Shown here: positions 36,196-45,579 of the stretch, in pieces
How the letters are laid out: each line of letters opens with the position of its first letter
Numbering within the stretch: the first letter of the stretch is position 1
Origin: an uncultured Pelagibacteraceae bacterium
GTDB taxonomy: Bacteria > Pseudomonadota > Alphaproteobacteria > Pelagibacterales > Pelagibacteraceae
NCBI GenBank assembly: GCA_902595125.1
Contig: CACJOY010000001.1
Location: 62,001-126,000, forward strand
Reading direction: 5' to 3'
Length of the DNA stretch: 64,000 bases
The notes under the pieces: generated by a model
Told to the model about the DNA's origin: nothing
The model's database searches: none
The model's input: only the letters and a program-made list of their open reading frames with translations
Translations under genes and position numbers: made by a program

Positions 36196-37652
36196 TTTAA
36201 AGCATTAATTAAAGCTTTAGCTTTATTAATTGTTTCTTCATATTCATTTAAAGGTTTACTATCAGCAACAATACCAGCTCCAGCCTGAACATAAAATTTA
36301 TCTTTTTTTGCAACAGCTGTTCTTAAAGCTATACATGTGTCAAATTCTCCATTTGCTGAAAAATATCCAATACCACCAGCGTAAACCTTTCTTTTTGTTG
36401 TTTCAAGTTCATCAATAATTTCCATTGCTCTTATCTTTGGAGCGCCAGAAACAGTTCCAGCTGGAAAGCCAGCTAAAAGTGATTTGAATTTTGAAAATTT
36501 CTTATTGTATTCACCGACAACGTTTGAAACTATATGCATTACATGTGAATATCTCTCAATTAAAAAGCTCTCTGTTACTTTTACAGTATTGATTTTTGAA
36601 ACTTTACCGGCGTCATTCCTTCCCAAATCTAACAACATTAAATGTTCTGAAAGTTCTTTTTTATCGTTAAGAAGACTTTTTTCATAATTGCGATCTTCTT
36701 TAATTGTTTTCCCACGAGGCCTTGTTCCTGCAATTGGTCTTACTGTAATTTTATTTTCTCTAAGTCTAACTAAAATCTCAGGACTTGCACCTATGATCTG
36801 AAAATCTTTAAAATTAAAAAAAAACATAAAAGGTGAGGGGTTAGTAACTCTGAGTTTTTTGTAAATTTCTAAAGGTTCTTTTGTTAATTTAGCCTCAAAT
36901 CTTTGACTTAAAACTACCTGAAAAATATCACCTATTTTGATATATTTTTTTGCTTTTCTGACCATTTGTAAAAACTTACTTTTAGAAGTATTTGATTTTA
37001 CTTTTATTTCTTTAAAGTCTTTATATATTTTCTTATTAATATTTTTTATTGAAGACTGAATAAGAAGTTTAAAAAGATTTGATTTGATTTCATCATATTT
37101 TTTTTTATAGTTTGTAATTTTTTCATCTTTGAAAATATTGCAAATATAAAATATTTCTTTTTTTAAGTTGTCATAAATAATAAGTGTTCTAGGCCGTAAA
37201 AGTCTTACATCAGGCAAGTTAAGATCATCTTTACATTTATTTGGAATTTTTTCGAGATACCTGATTGAGTCGTAAGAAAAATACCCAGATATAAGTGAAC
37301 AAATTTTTGGTAAATTTTTGGGAGTTTTAAATTTAAAATCTTCAATTATTTTTTCGATTAATTTCTCAGGTTTATCTCTTAATCTTAGTTTTTTATTTTT
37401 TTTTATTAAATATGAGTTATTGTTTTTAAATTCCCAGATTTTATCAGGATTTTTTCCAAATATTGTATATCTACCTTTGATTTTTCCTTTTTCTACAGAC
37501 TCAAAGATAAAACTATTTTCTTCATTTAAAAAATTTTCAATTAAGTTTAAAACTTTATCATCATTTTTAACTTTATTAGAAGTATATATTATCTGATTAG
37601 TATTGTTTCTATGTCGAAACTTAAAATCTTTGAAGCTTCGATTAATTATCAT
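36192..37652 (-). CDS. trpE: Anthranilate synthase component I
   Basis: A chorismate-binding enzyme of 486 residues that converts chorismate and ammonia to anthranilate. Catalytic-domain motifs are GDIFQVVLSQRF, RPIAGTRPRG, LMLLDLGRNDAGKVS, FPAGTVSGAPKIRAMEII and YAGGIGYF. The N-terminal domain resembles the tryptophan feedback site region, but I cannot verify that the inhibitory residues are kept. It overlaps the upstream ppiD-like gene by 4 bp. No leader peptide or attenuator is present. Confidence 0.96.
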   Translation of the reverse strand: MIINRSFKDFKFRHRNNTNQIIYTSNKVKNDDKVLNLIENFLNEENSFIFESVEKGKIKGRYTIFGKNPDKIWEFKNNNSYLIKKNKKLRLRDKPEKLIEKIIEDFKFKTPKNLPKICSLISGYFSYDSIRYLEKIPNKCKDDLNLPDVRLLRPRTLIIYDNLKKEIFYICNIFKDEKITNYKKKYDEIKSNLFKLLIQSSIKNINKKIYKDFKEIKVKSNTSKSKFLQMVRKAKKYIKIGDIFQVVLSQRFEAKLTKEPLEIYKKLRVTNPSPFMFFFNFKDFQIIGASPEILVRLRENKITVRPIAGTRPRGKTIKEDRNYEKSLLNDKKELSEHLMLLDLGRNDAGKVSKINTVKVTESFLIERYSHVMHIVSNVVGEYNKKFSKFKSLLAGFPAGTVSGAPKIRAMEIIDELETTKRKVYAGGIGYFSANGEFDTCIALRTAVAKKDKFYVQAGAGIVADSKPLNEYEETINKAKALINALK

Positions 37653-39061
37653 TGAAAGAAATTCTTAACTCGTTCTATTGTTTTTTGATTTATAACTATA
37701 TCGTATTTATTGTTTAATAATAAATCATAAGTTTTTAACATAGTATTTCTAATATTTGAATTTTGCTTATTAGCATATTCATTAATCTTGTCTTTATTTT
37801 TTGCTTTATTCTGAAAACTTATAACATTTGCAAGAAATATATTATTTTGTTCATCGTTTATAAGCGTAAATGAACCTACTGGCATTGAATATAGTAATTC
37901 AACTGCATTGATGTCGAATTTATTATTATCTTTAATAGAGTTCAATTTTATAAATTGAATATCTTTTTTACCCATCTCTTCAAACTCTTTATTACTAAAT
38001 TCATTATTCCTAATTTTATCTAATAACTTTCTATTATAATCAAATTTATTTTTCTGAATAAGTAATTCAATAATTTCATTTCGTGTTTTATTATCATCTA
38101 AACTAGGTTTTTTTTTCTGGATATTCGTAATGTTATATAAAATGTAATTATTTCCACTTTCAAAAATATCGTAAGAATTGTTTTTAAGTTGAAATATTTT
38201 TTTTTCAATTTCGTTTTTATCAGATGAAAATTTGAAATTCTTTATATCTATTGGTCTTATTTCTAATCCAGATATAATGGTATCAAATTTGACCTCATTG
38301 GATATATCTATTTCAATCTGGTCAATTTTATCAAAAAAAGATTGATTAAATTCATCAACACCAATTAAATTTTTTGGATTAATTATTGCGTATTTAAAAT
38401 CAAGATATTCCTCCTTTAATTGATTTTTATTTTCTTCAACAAATTTTAATAAATCTTCATTTTGAAAAGAGTCTTTATTTTTATAAAAATTTTCTAAATT
38501 AATAAATTTAATCTCTAATATTTTATTTTCTTCTTCATATATTTTTTCTATCAAGAATTGCGGAGAAGTTGTTCCAGCTCCTATATAATCAAATAAACTT
38601 TTTTGTAACTCTCTTCCTTTAAGTCTAAGTTCAAATAAAGGGGCAGTTATGTTATTTGCTAATAAAAATTTTTCATACTTAGTTCTCTGAAAATTTTGAT
38701 TTTCATCAAGGAAATTTTCATTTTCTTTAATTTTTTTTAACAATGTTTTTTCTGAAACAGTTAACTCATAATCTATAACTTCCATTTCTAATAAAGTTCT
38801 CGAAACAAGACCTGATAAAAGCTCTTCTAAAATACCTTTATCTAAATTTTTTTTTATAGTCTCTTGAGATATATTAGAGGTATTTAAGTATTCTAAAAAT
38901 TCTTCTGTAGAAATATTTCTTTTGTTTATTTTTGCTACAGTATTTGTATTACCACTACTGAACATGCTTCCCATACCCCAAAATACAAATGGGATAATCA
39001 TTATAAAAACTAGTACTCCAGCCAATCTAGTTTTTGCAAAATTTCTAAAACTGCTTATCAT
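37649..39061 (-). CDS. ppiD: PpiD-like membrane-anchored periplasmic chaperone (no evident parvulin domain)
   Basis: A 470-residue protein with a short cytoplasmic N-terminus, one membrane anchor (about 13-33, ending MGSMF) and a SurA_N-type chaperone region (about 40-165, with VAKINKRNISTEEFLEYL). PpiD assists folding of secreted proteins near the Sec translocon. E. coli PpiD has about 620 residues with a parvulin domain in the middle. Here I cannot find that module: the chain goes from EYLDFKYAIINP to a further low-similarity region. Position upstream of trpE and divergent from tpiA is the alphaproteobacterial arrangement. Confidence 0.82.
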   Translation of the reverse strand: MISSFRNFAKTRLAGVLVFIMIIPFVFWGMGSMFSSGNTNTVAKINKRNISTEEFLEYLNTSNISQETIKKNLDKGILEELLSGLVSRTLLEMEVIDYELTVSEKTLLKKIKENENFLDENQNFQRTKYEKFLLANNITAPLFELRLKGRELQKSLFDYIGAGTTSPQFLIEKIYEEENKILEIKFINLENFYKNKDSFQNEDLLKFVEENKNQLKEEYLDFKYAIINPKNLIGVDEFNQSFFDKIDQIEIDISNEVKFDTIISGLEIRPIDIKNFKFSSDKNEIEKKIFQLKNNSYDIFESGNNYILYNITNIQKKKPSLDDNKTRNEIIELLIQKNKFDYNRKLLDKIRNNEFSNKEFEEMGKKDIQFIKLNSIKDNNKFDINAVELLYSMPVGSFTLINDEQNNIFLANVISFQNKAKNKDKINEYANKQNSNIRNTMLKTYDLLLNNKYDIVINQKTIERVKNFFQ

Positions 39062-39117
39062 TACTTTATAAATTTATTGAACTATAAAAAGCAAACCTAT
39101 AGATTAAAATATACCAG

Positions 39118-39855
39118 ATGACAAATAAATATATGTATTTTATCGCTAATTGGAAAATGTTTGGTAGCTTAAACTCATTAAAATCTTTAGATAAAGTAAT
39201 TAAATTTTTTAAAAACTTTAAAAAAAATACTTCTAGCAAAATAATTTATTGTCCTCCTAGCACCCTTATCAATCCAATGTTCAAAAAACTAAAAAAAACA
39301 CCTATTCAAGTAGGAGCTCAAAACTGTCATGAAAATCAAAATTACGGTGCCTTTACTGGATCAATTAATACTACAATGCTAAAAAATGCTGGAGCCAAAT
39401 ACGTAATTATTGGCCACTCTGAAAACAGACAAAATGGTGAAACAGATAAACTAATTAACACTAAAATTAAATCTGCTCTTAAATCAGGACTTAAAGTTAT
39501 ATTTTGTATTGGTGAAACTTTAAAAGAAAAAAAAAAAAATAAAACGAATAGACTATTAAATAAACAGATTACACTTGGCTTAAATAATATTAAGAGTAAA
39601 AAGAATATTATCATAGCTTATGAACCAATATGGTCTATTGGATCTGGTTTAATTCCAAAATCAAAAGAATTATTCGAGACGATTAAATTCATAAAAAAAA
39701 AAGCTAAAAACTTTAAAGTTCTTTATGGTGGTTCAGTAAATCCAAAAAATATTAATGAATTAAATTTAATAAATAATATTGACGGTTATATGATCGGTGG
39801 TGCATCTCAAGACGCAAAAAAATTTATTGATATAATTAAAAAAACATATATTTAA
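39118..39855 (+). CDS. tpiA: Triosephosphate isomerase
   Basis: TIM interconverts dihydroxyacetone phosphate and glyceraldehyde-3-phosphate. The 245-residue protein shows ANWKMFGS (catalytic Lys), VIIGHSENRQ (catalytic His) and IAYEPIWSIGSG (catalytic Glu). Full length. Its coding sequence contains a run of 13 A at 39527-39539, read in frame as part of a Lys-rich loop. It is divergent from ppiD across 56 bp and 5 bp ahead of secG. Confidence 0.96.
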   Translation: MTNKYMYFIANWKMFGSLNSLKSLDKVIKFFKNFKKNTSSKIIYCPPSTLINPMFKKLKKTPIQVGAQNCHENQNYGAFTGSINTTMLKNAGAKYVIIGHSENRQNGETDKLINTKIKSALKSGLKVIFCIGETLKEKKKNKTNRLLNKQITLGLNNIKSKKNIIIAYEPIWSIGSGLIPKSKELFETIKFIKKKAKNFKVLYGGSVNPKNINELNLINNIDGYMIGGASQDAKKFIDIIKKTYI

Positions 39856-39860
39856 CCGAC

Positions 39861-40163
39861 ATGGAAAATATTTTATTAACTCTAAATATCATTTTAGCAA
39901 TAATTTTAGTATTACTTGTTTTAATGCAAAAATCTGAGGGCGGTGCCCTTGGTATTGGTGTTTCACAAGAAAATTTCATGTTTTCAAGATCAGCAGGAAA
40001 TTTTATGACTAAAGCAACTGCTATTGTTGCCACTCTTTTTATTGTTTGCAGCTTAGGATTAACAATTATTTCAAGAGGTGATTTGGCCCCTACATCTTCA
40101 GTTTTAGATACAGTAGAGGAAAAAACAGAGGATACACCAGAGATTCCAGAAAATAATAATTAA
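39861..40163 (+). CDS. secG: Preprotein translocase subunit SecG
   Basis: A 100-residue SecG with two membrane helices (about 5-22 and 52-72) joined by the conserved loop LMQKSEGGALGIG. It completes SecYEG in the inner membrane. A short acidic C-terminal tail follows. The tpiA-secG-pyrG order is standard in alphaproteobacteria. Confidence 0.94.
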   Translation: MENILLTLNIILAIILVLLVLMQKSEGGALGIGVSQENFMFSRSAGNFMTKATAIVATLFIVCSLGLTIISRGDLAPTSSVLDTVEEKTEDTPEIPENNN

Positions 40164-40189
40164 TACTTTTCAATTACTTTTTTATTCGC

Positions 40190-40195
40190 TATAAG
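40190..40195 (+). promoter_or_regulatory. Candidate -10 element for pyrG
   Basis: TATAAG lies 8 nt before the pyrG ATG, with TTTTCA (40167-40172) 17 bp upstream as a poor -35 box. If used, the transcript would begin at or next to the start codon. A+T richness makes chance matches common. Confidence 0.3.
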
Positions 40196-40203
40196 ATACT
40201 TCC

Positions 40204-41820
40204 ATGGCGCGATTTATTTTTGTCACGGGCGGCGTGGTTTCTTCATTGGGAAAAGGACTTTCTTCAGCTTCACTAGCGTATCTTCTTCAATCTAGAGGAT
40301 ATAAAGTAAGATTAAGAAAATTAGATCCATATTTAAATGTTGATCCAGGAACAATGAGTCCATTTCAACATGGAGAGGTTTTTGTTACCGATGATGGAGC
40401 AGAAACTGATTTAGATTTAGGACACTACGAAAGATTTTCAGGAGTTTCAGCAAAAAAATCTGACAACATTACTACAGGAAAAATTTATAATGATGTACTT
40501 AAAAAAGAACGTAAGGGAAATTATTTAGGTAAAACAGTTCAGGTAATACCACATATCACAGATCGAATTAAAGAATTTATCAAAAATGAATCTTCTAAAG
40601 AAGATTTTGTAATTTGTGAAATAGGAGGTATAGTTGGAGATATTGAAAGCTTACCATTTGTTGAAGCAATAAGACAATTCGCTAATGATATTGGAAAAAA
40701 AAATGCATTATTTATACATTTAACACTTGTTCCTTACTTAAAATCTTCTGATGAAATTAAAACTAAACCTACTCAACATTCAGTTAAAGAACTTAGAAGT
40801 ATCGGTATACAACCAGATATAATTATTTGTAGATCTGAAAGATCAATACCATTAGAGCACCGTAGAAAAATATCATTGTTCTGTAATGTTGATATAAAGA
40901 ATGTTATTGAAACTGTTGATGTTAAAACTATTTATGAAGCACCTATAAGTTTTTTTAAAGAAAAACTTGATATTCAAGTTTTAAATTATTTTAATTTAAG
41001 ATCCAAAAAACCTGCAAACCTTACTCCTTGGAAAAAAATAACTAAAATCATTATACAAAATAGAAAACAAATAAATATAGCCATTATTGGAAAATATGTG
41101 GAATTAAAAGACGCTTATAAATCTCTTGACGAAGCTCTAACACATGGGGGTATCGAAAATAATGTTAAAGTTAATTTAGTAAGAATTGACTCAGAAAAAC
41201 TCAAAGTATCTGAAATTAAATCAAAACTTAATAATATTTCTGGGGTTTTAATACCGGGTGGTTTTGGAAAAAGAGGAACAAATGGAAAAATTGAAGCTAT
41301 TAAATATGCTAGAAAAAATAAAATACCATTTCTCGGTATTTGTTATGGAATGCAAATGGCGATTATAGAGTTTGCAAGAAATAAATTAAATTTAAAAAAA
41401 GCCACTTCTAGTGAGTTTGATAAAAAAGGTTTACATATTATAGGTTTAATTAATGAATGGACAAAAGATGGTAAAAAAATCATAGGTACAAAAACAGACC
41501 TTGGAGGAACTATGAGACTAGGATCTTATGATGCAAAACTTAAGGAAAATTCAATGATAAAGAAAATTTATAATAAGAATTTAATTAAAGAAAGACACCG
41601 TCATAGATATGAGGTTAATATAGCTTATAAAGAAATATTTGAGAAAAATGGCATGTCATTTTCAGGTTTATCTCCAGATGGTAAATTACCTGAAATAATT
41701 GAGCTTAAAAATCACCCTTGGTTTATTGGTGTTCAGTTTCATCCTGAATTTAAATCTAGACCTTTATCTCCTCATCCTTTATTCTCATCATTTATTAAGG
41801 CATCAAAAAATCACAAATGA
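40204..41820 (+). CDS. pyrG: CTP synthase
   Basis: CTP synthase aminates UTP to CTP. The 538-residue protein has an N-terminal synthetase domain (GGVVSSLGKGLSSASLAYLL, DPYLNVDPGTMSPFQHGEVFVTDDG begins here) and a C-terminal class I glutamine amidotransferase with IPFLGICYGMQMA (nucleophile Cys) and GVQFHPEFKSRPL. Complete. CTP is needed by CdsA and for CMP-Kdo, and kdsA follows with a 4-bp overlap. Confidence 0.97.
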   Translation: MARFIFVTGGVVSSLGKGLSSASLAYLLQSRGYKVRLRKLDPYLNVDPGTMSPFQHGEVFVTDDGAETDLDLGHYERFSGVSAKKSDNITTGKIYNDVLKKERKGNYLGKTVQVIPHITDRIKEFIKNESSKEDFVICEIGGIVGDIESLPFVEAIRQFANDIGKKNALFIHLTLVPYLKSSDEIKTKPTQHSVKELRSIGIQPDIIICRSERSIPLEHRRKISLFCNVDIKNVIETVDVKTIYEAPISFFKEKLDIQVLNYFNLRSKKPANLTPWKKITKIIIQNRKQINIAIIGKYVELKDAYKSLDEALTHGGIENNVKVNLVRIDSEKLKVSEIKSKLNNISGVLIPGGFGKRGTNGKIEAIKYARKNKIPFLGICYGMQMAIIEFARNKLNLKKATSSEFDKKGLHIIGLINEWTKDGKKIIGTKTDLGGTMRLGSYDAKLKENSMIKKIYNKNLIKERHRHRYEVNIAYKEIFEKNGMSFSGLSPDGKLPEIIELKNHPWFIGVQFHPEFKSRPLSPHPLFSSFIKASKNHK

Positions 41821-42641
41821 GTAGTATTAAAGTAAAGTGTGGAAAAATAGAAATTTCTAACAAAAATAAGATTTGTATTATAGCGGGTCCTTGTCAGTTG
41901 GAAACTGAACAACACGCAATGGATATGGCAGGTAAAATTCAAGAAATCACAAAAAAATTTGGACTTGGATTCATTTATAAAACCTCTTTTGATAAGGCGA
42001 ACAGAACAAGCTTGAAAGGTAAAAGGGGTGCGGGTCTTGATGCGTCTTTACCAGTTTTTGATAAAATTAAAAAAGAACTAAATATTCCAATTTTAACTGA
42101 TATTCATAATGTTGAGCAATGTTCTTTAATAGCTAACCATGTTGATGTTTTACAAATACCTGCTTTCTTGTGCAGACAAACAGATCTGTTAATAGCTGCC
42201 GCTAAAACAAATAGAATTATTAATGTTAAAAAGGGTCAGTTCTTAGCTCCATGGGATATGGTTAATGTAACAAAAAAAATTTCAGACTCAGGGAATAAAA
42301 ATATTTTGGTAACAGAGAGAGGTGCAAGCTTTGGTTATAATACTTTAGTTTCAGATATGAGGTCTTTGCCAATCATGGCTAAAAATGGTTATCCAGTAAT
42401 TTTCGATGCAACACATTCAGTTCAACAACCTGGTGGACAAGGAGAGTCCTCAGGAGGGCAAAGAGAATTTGTTGAATATTTAGCTAGAGCCGCTGTAGCC
42501 GTAGGTGTTGCTGGAGTGTTTATTGAAACACATCAAGATCCTGATAGTGCACCTTCAGATGGTCCTAATATGGTACCATTGAATAAATTAGAGAATTTAT
42601 TAAAACAATTAAACGACATAGATAATCTAATCAAAAAATAG
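41817..42641 (+). CDS. kdsA: 3-deoxy-8-phosphooctulonate synthase
   Basis: KdsA condenses phosphoenolpyruvate with arabinose-5-phosphate to Kdo-8-phosphate for the lipopolysaccharide inner core. The 274-residue protein shows AGPCQLETEQHAMDMA, YKTSFDKANRTS, LTDIHNVEQC, VLQIPAFLCRQTDLL and VIFDATHSVQQPGG. It supports a complete lipid A-Kdo pathway with the lpx genes at 27996-31678. Its last base overlaps the GTG start of eno. Confidence 0.96.
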   Translation: MSSIKVKCGKIEISNKNKICIIAGPCQLETEQHAMDMAGKIQEITKKFGLGFIYKTSFDKANRTSLKGKRGAGLDASLPVFDKIKKELNIPILTDIHNVEQCSLIANHVDVLQIPAFLCRQTDLLIAAAKTNRIINVKKGQFLAPWDMVNVTKKISDSGNKNILVTERGASFGYNTLVSDMRSLPIMAKNGYPVIFDATHSVQQPGGQGESSGGQREFVEYLARAAVAVGVAGVFIETHQDPDSAPSDGPNMVPLNKLENLLKQLNDIDNLIKK

Positions 42642-43897
42642 TGAGCAAAATTTTAAAAATTAAGGCACGTCAAGTATTTGATAGTAGAGGTAATCCAACA
42701 GTTGAGGCTGAAGTTTATATCAATAATATTAGTTCCACTGCCATTTGTCCCTCTGGCGCATCAACAGGTACTTATGAGGCTTTTGAAAAAAGAGATAATA
42801 ATAATAAAAGATATTTAGGAAAAAGTGTTTTAAATGCGGTTAATTTGATTAATTCAAAAATTGCAAAAAAATTAAAAGGACAAAGTATTCACAACCAGGA
42901 AAGAATTGATACTTTACTAATCAACTTAGATGGTACAAAACAAAAAACCAATCTAGGTGCCAATGCAATGTTAGCTGTTTCGATGGCAGTTAAAAAACTT
43001 TCTGCGAAATCTAAAAAATTACCTTTATATAAAACTTTTCTTCAAAAAAATAATTTTCAATTACCATATCCATTAATGAATATTATTAATGGTGGAGCAC
43101 ACGCAAACAACGGCCTTAGAATTCAAGAATTTATGATTAGACCAGATCTTGCAAAAAGTTTTACAGAGGCTATGAGAATTTGTTTTGTAGTTATTAAAAA
43201 TTTAAGTAAATTAATTAAAGATAAAGGTTTATCAACCTCTGTTGGCGACGAAGGTGGATTTGCACCAATGATAAGCAATAATAATCAAGCATTAGATCTG
43301 ATTGTAAAAGCAATACATAAATCAGGGTTTAAAAATGGTAAAGATGTTTCAATTTGTTTAGATGTGGCTGCAAACGAATTATTTAGAAAAGGCAAATATT
43401 CAATTCATTCAAAAAATTATATCTCAGTAGAAAGATCTATTAAAGAATACCAAAAAATTATTAAAAGATATAAAATTAAGTCTATTGAAGATCCATTTGC
43501 TGAAAATGATTGGCTTGCATGGAACAAGTTAATGAAATCAACTAAAAAAGTTCAAATCGTAGGAGATGATTTATACGTAACAAACCTTGAAAGATTGAAG
43601 AAAGGTTTCTTAAATATTTCATCTAATTCAATTTTAATTAAGCTAAATCAAATTGGTACAGTTTCAGAAACATTGGATGTTATAAAATTTGCACAAACAA
43701 TCGGTTATAAAACTATAATTTCTCATAGATCTGGGGATAGTGAAGATACTTTTATAGCTGATTTAGCTGTAGGAACTAATTCAAACCAGATAAAAACGGG
43801 ATCTCTAGCTAGATCTGAAAGAGTAGCTAAATATAATCAATTAATACGTATAGAAGAAGAACTTGGAAAAAAGGCTAGAATGAATAAGATTCATTAA
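42641..43897 (+). CDS. eno: Enolase
   Basis: Enolase interconverts 2-phosphoglycerate and phosphoenolpyruvate. The 418-residue protein contains KARQVFDSRGNPTVEAEV, CPSGASTGTYEAFE, SVGDEGGFAP, the metal ligands around ICLDVAANE, SIEDPFAEND and VGDDLYVTN, and the SHRSGDSED loop. The start is GTG 42641, overlapping the kdsA stop by one base. Slightly shorter than average but complete. Confidence 0.97.
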   Translation: MSKILKIKARQVFDSRGNPTVEAEVYINNISSTAICPSGASTGTYEAFEKRDNNNKRYLGKSVLNAVNLINSKIAKKLKGQSIHNQERIDTLLINLDGTKQKTNLGANAMLAVSMAVKKLSAKSKKLPLYKTFLQKNNFQLPYPLMNIINGGAHANNGLRIQEFMIRPDLAKSFTEAMRICFVVIKNLSKLIKDKGLSTSVGDEGGFAPMISNNNQALDLIVKAIHKSGFKNGKDVSICLDVAANELFRKGKYSIHSKNYISVERSIKEYQKIIKRYKIKSIEDPFAENDWLAWNKLMKSTKKVQIVGDDLYVTNLERLKKGFLNISSNSILIKLNQIGTVSETLDVIKFAQTIGYKTIISHRSGDSEDTFIADLAVGTNSNQIKTGSLARSERVAKYNQLIRIEEELGKKARMNKIH

Positions 43898-44205
43898 TGC
43901 TTAAAAGATTTAAAAAAAACTACCTTTTATTACTTTTTACTTTTTTGATACTCTATTTTTTTTTTAATCTCTTATCAGGACAAAGAGGCCTAATTTCTTA
44001 TTTTGAGAAAAAACAAATATTAAATGATTTAAAAAAAAATGAAAATTTAATAAAAAATCATATAAAAGACTTGGATTTTAAGAATTCATTACTAAGTGAC
44101 AATTTAGATACTGATTATATTGAAAGTTTGATTAGAGAAAGACTTTTACTTGGAAAAAAAAATGAGACAATTTATATAATACGAAATAATGACACAAAAA
44201 ATTAA
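43897..44205 (+). CDS. ftsB: FtsB/DivIC-like septum formation initiator
   Basis: A 102-residue protein with one N-terminal membrane helix (about 8-28), a following Leu/Lys-rich coiled coil (about 35-65) and the family end [20 protein letters not shown]. This bitopic layout and the position behind eno match FtsB/DivIC, part of the FtsQBL division complex. Its 3' end overlaps lipA by 17 bp. In many alphaproteobacteria pdhABC lies between these two genes. Confidence 0.85.
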   Translation: MLKRFKKNYLLLLFTFLILYFFFNLLSGQRGLISYFEKKQILNDLKKNENLIKNHIKDLDFKNSLLSDNLDTDYIESLIRERLLLGKKNETIYIIRNNDTKN

Positions 44206-45121
44206 ATATCGACACCCTGAAAAAGAAAAAAATCAAATTAATCCAATTAAAAAAAAACCAAATTGGATTAAATCCAAATTAATAGATAGTAAAGAATTTT
44301 TTCTCACAAAAACTATAATTAATAAAAGTAATCTTGTGACTGTATGTCAAGAAGCTAACTGTCCAAATATTACTGAATGTTGGAGTAAAAGACACGCAAC
44401 TTTTATGATCATGGGTGATACATGTACTCGAGCCTGTGCATTTTGTGATGTTAAAACTGGCAAACCAGAAAAACTAGATCCTTTCGAGGATATAAAAATA
44501 GCTAATGCAGTAAAAAAACTTAATTTGAAACATGTTGTTATCACATCTGTTGATAGAGATGATCTCTCAGATGGCGGTTCAAATCATTTTAAAAAAGTTG
44601 TGGATACTACAAGAAAAAAAAATCCTAATACTACGATTGAAGTTCTAACTCCTGACTTTTTAAGAAAGGGTGAATCTTATAAAAAAATACTCGAAGCAGA
44701 TCTAGATGTGTTCAATCATAATATAGAGACTGTACCTCGTCTGTATTTAAAAGTTAGACCAGGAGCCAGATATTTTGCATCACTTGAACTTCTAAAAAAA
44801 GCAAAAAAAAATAATGATAAAGTTTTTACGAAGTCAGGAATTATGGTTGGTCTTGGTGAAGAGTATGATGAAATTATTCAAGTTATGGATGATTTAAGAT
44901 CAGCAAATGTTGATTTTATAACTATTGGCCAATATCTTCAGCCTTCTGTTAAACATCACCCTCTTCAAAGATATTATCATCCAGATGAATTTAAAGAATT
45001 AGAATTAATTGCAAAATCAAAAGGTTTTCTTTTAGTTTCATCTTCTCCTTTAACGAGATCTTCTTATCATGCGGATGAAGACTTTGCTAAATTGCAAAAA
45101 AAGAGATTAAATATAAATTGA
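44189..45121 (+). CDS. lipA: Lipoyl synthase
   Basis: A radical-SAM enzyme that inserts two sulfurs into protein-bound octanoyl groups. The 310-residue protein has auxiliary-cluster cysteines C53, C58 and C64, the radical-SAM triad CTRACAFC (C79, C83, C86) and the C-terminal RSSYHAD motif that supplies the Ser ligand. It starts inside the 3' end of the ftsB-like gene. The stop overlaps the next ATG in the sequence TGATG. Confidence 0.97.
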   Translation: MTQKIKYRHPEKEKNQINPIKKKPNWIKSKLIDSKEFFLTKTIINKSNLVTVCQEANCPNITECWSKRHATFMIMGDTCTRACAFCDVKTGKPEKLDPFEDIKIANAVKKLNLKHVVITSVDRDDLSDGGSNHFKKVVDTTRKKNPNTTIEVLTPDFLRKGESYKKILEADLDVFNHNIETVPRLYLKVRPGARYFASLELLKKAKKNNDKVFTKSGIMVGLGEEYDEIIQVMDDLRSANVDFITIGQYLQPSVKHHPLQRYYHPDEFKELELIAKSKGFLLVSSSPLTRSSYHADEDFAKLQKKRLNIN

Positions 45122-45579
45122 TGCCAAAAGCTTCTGTAAAGAGGTTGATTGAATGTAAAAAAAAGGATTTGATTAATCTTGTGCTTGATATTGAAAGATA
45201 TCCAGATTTTGTTCCTTTTTGCTATGATGCTAAAATTTATAAAACTAAAGATGAAGGTGATTTAAAAAATATAGTTGCTGACTTAACAATCGGAAAAGGT
45301 CCATTTAAAGACACTTATAAAAGTGATGTTGTTTTTAACAAAAAAAAAGACTCCATATATGTTAAAAACATAGACGGACCTTTAAACCATCTTTCAAATA
45401 ATTGGTCATTTTCTGATAAACAAAACGGTATTACTGAAGTAATTTTTGATATTGATTTTGAAATTAAAAATAAATTTTTAAATTCTTTAATGGTTGTTTC
45501 ATTCCAATTTGGATTAGAGAAAATAGCTGATGCTTTTCAGAAGAGAGCAGAAAAGTTATTTAATAATTCTAAAAACTAA
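45121..45579 (+). CDS. RatA/COQ10-like START-domain protein
   Basis: A 152-residue polyketide cyclase/START-family protein. It opens with ASVKRLIECKKKDLINLVLDIERYPDFVPFC in the style of RatA and COQ10, and later has VDFKNGPLNHL-like content (NIDGPLNHLSNNWSF). In proteobacteria with ubiquinone it is thought to bind quinones; in E. coli RatA was described as a ribosome-association toxin. I favour a quinone-related role by family and lipA context. The start is ATG 45121, overlapping the lipA stop. The 3' end overlaps the convergent pncC gene by 24 bp. Confidence 0.85.
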   Translation: MPKASVKRLIECKKKDLINLVLDIERYPDFVPFCYDAKIYKTKDEGDLKNIVADLTIGKGPFKDTYKSDVVFNKKKDSIYVKNIDGPLNHLSNNWSFSDKQNGITEVIFDIDFEIKNKFLNSLMVVSFQFGLEKIADAFQKRAEKLFNNSKN

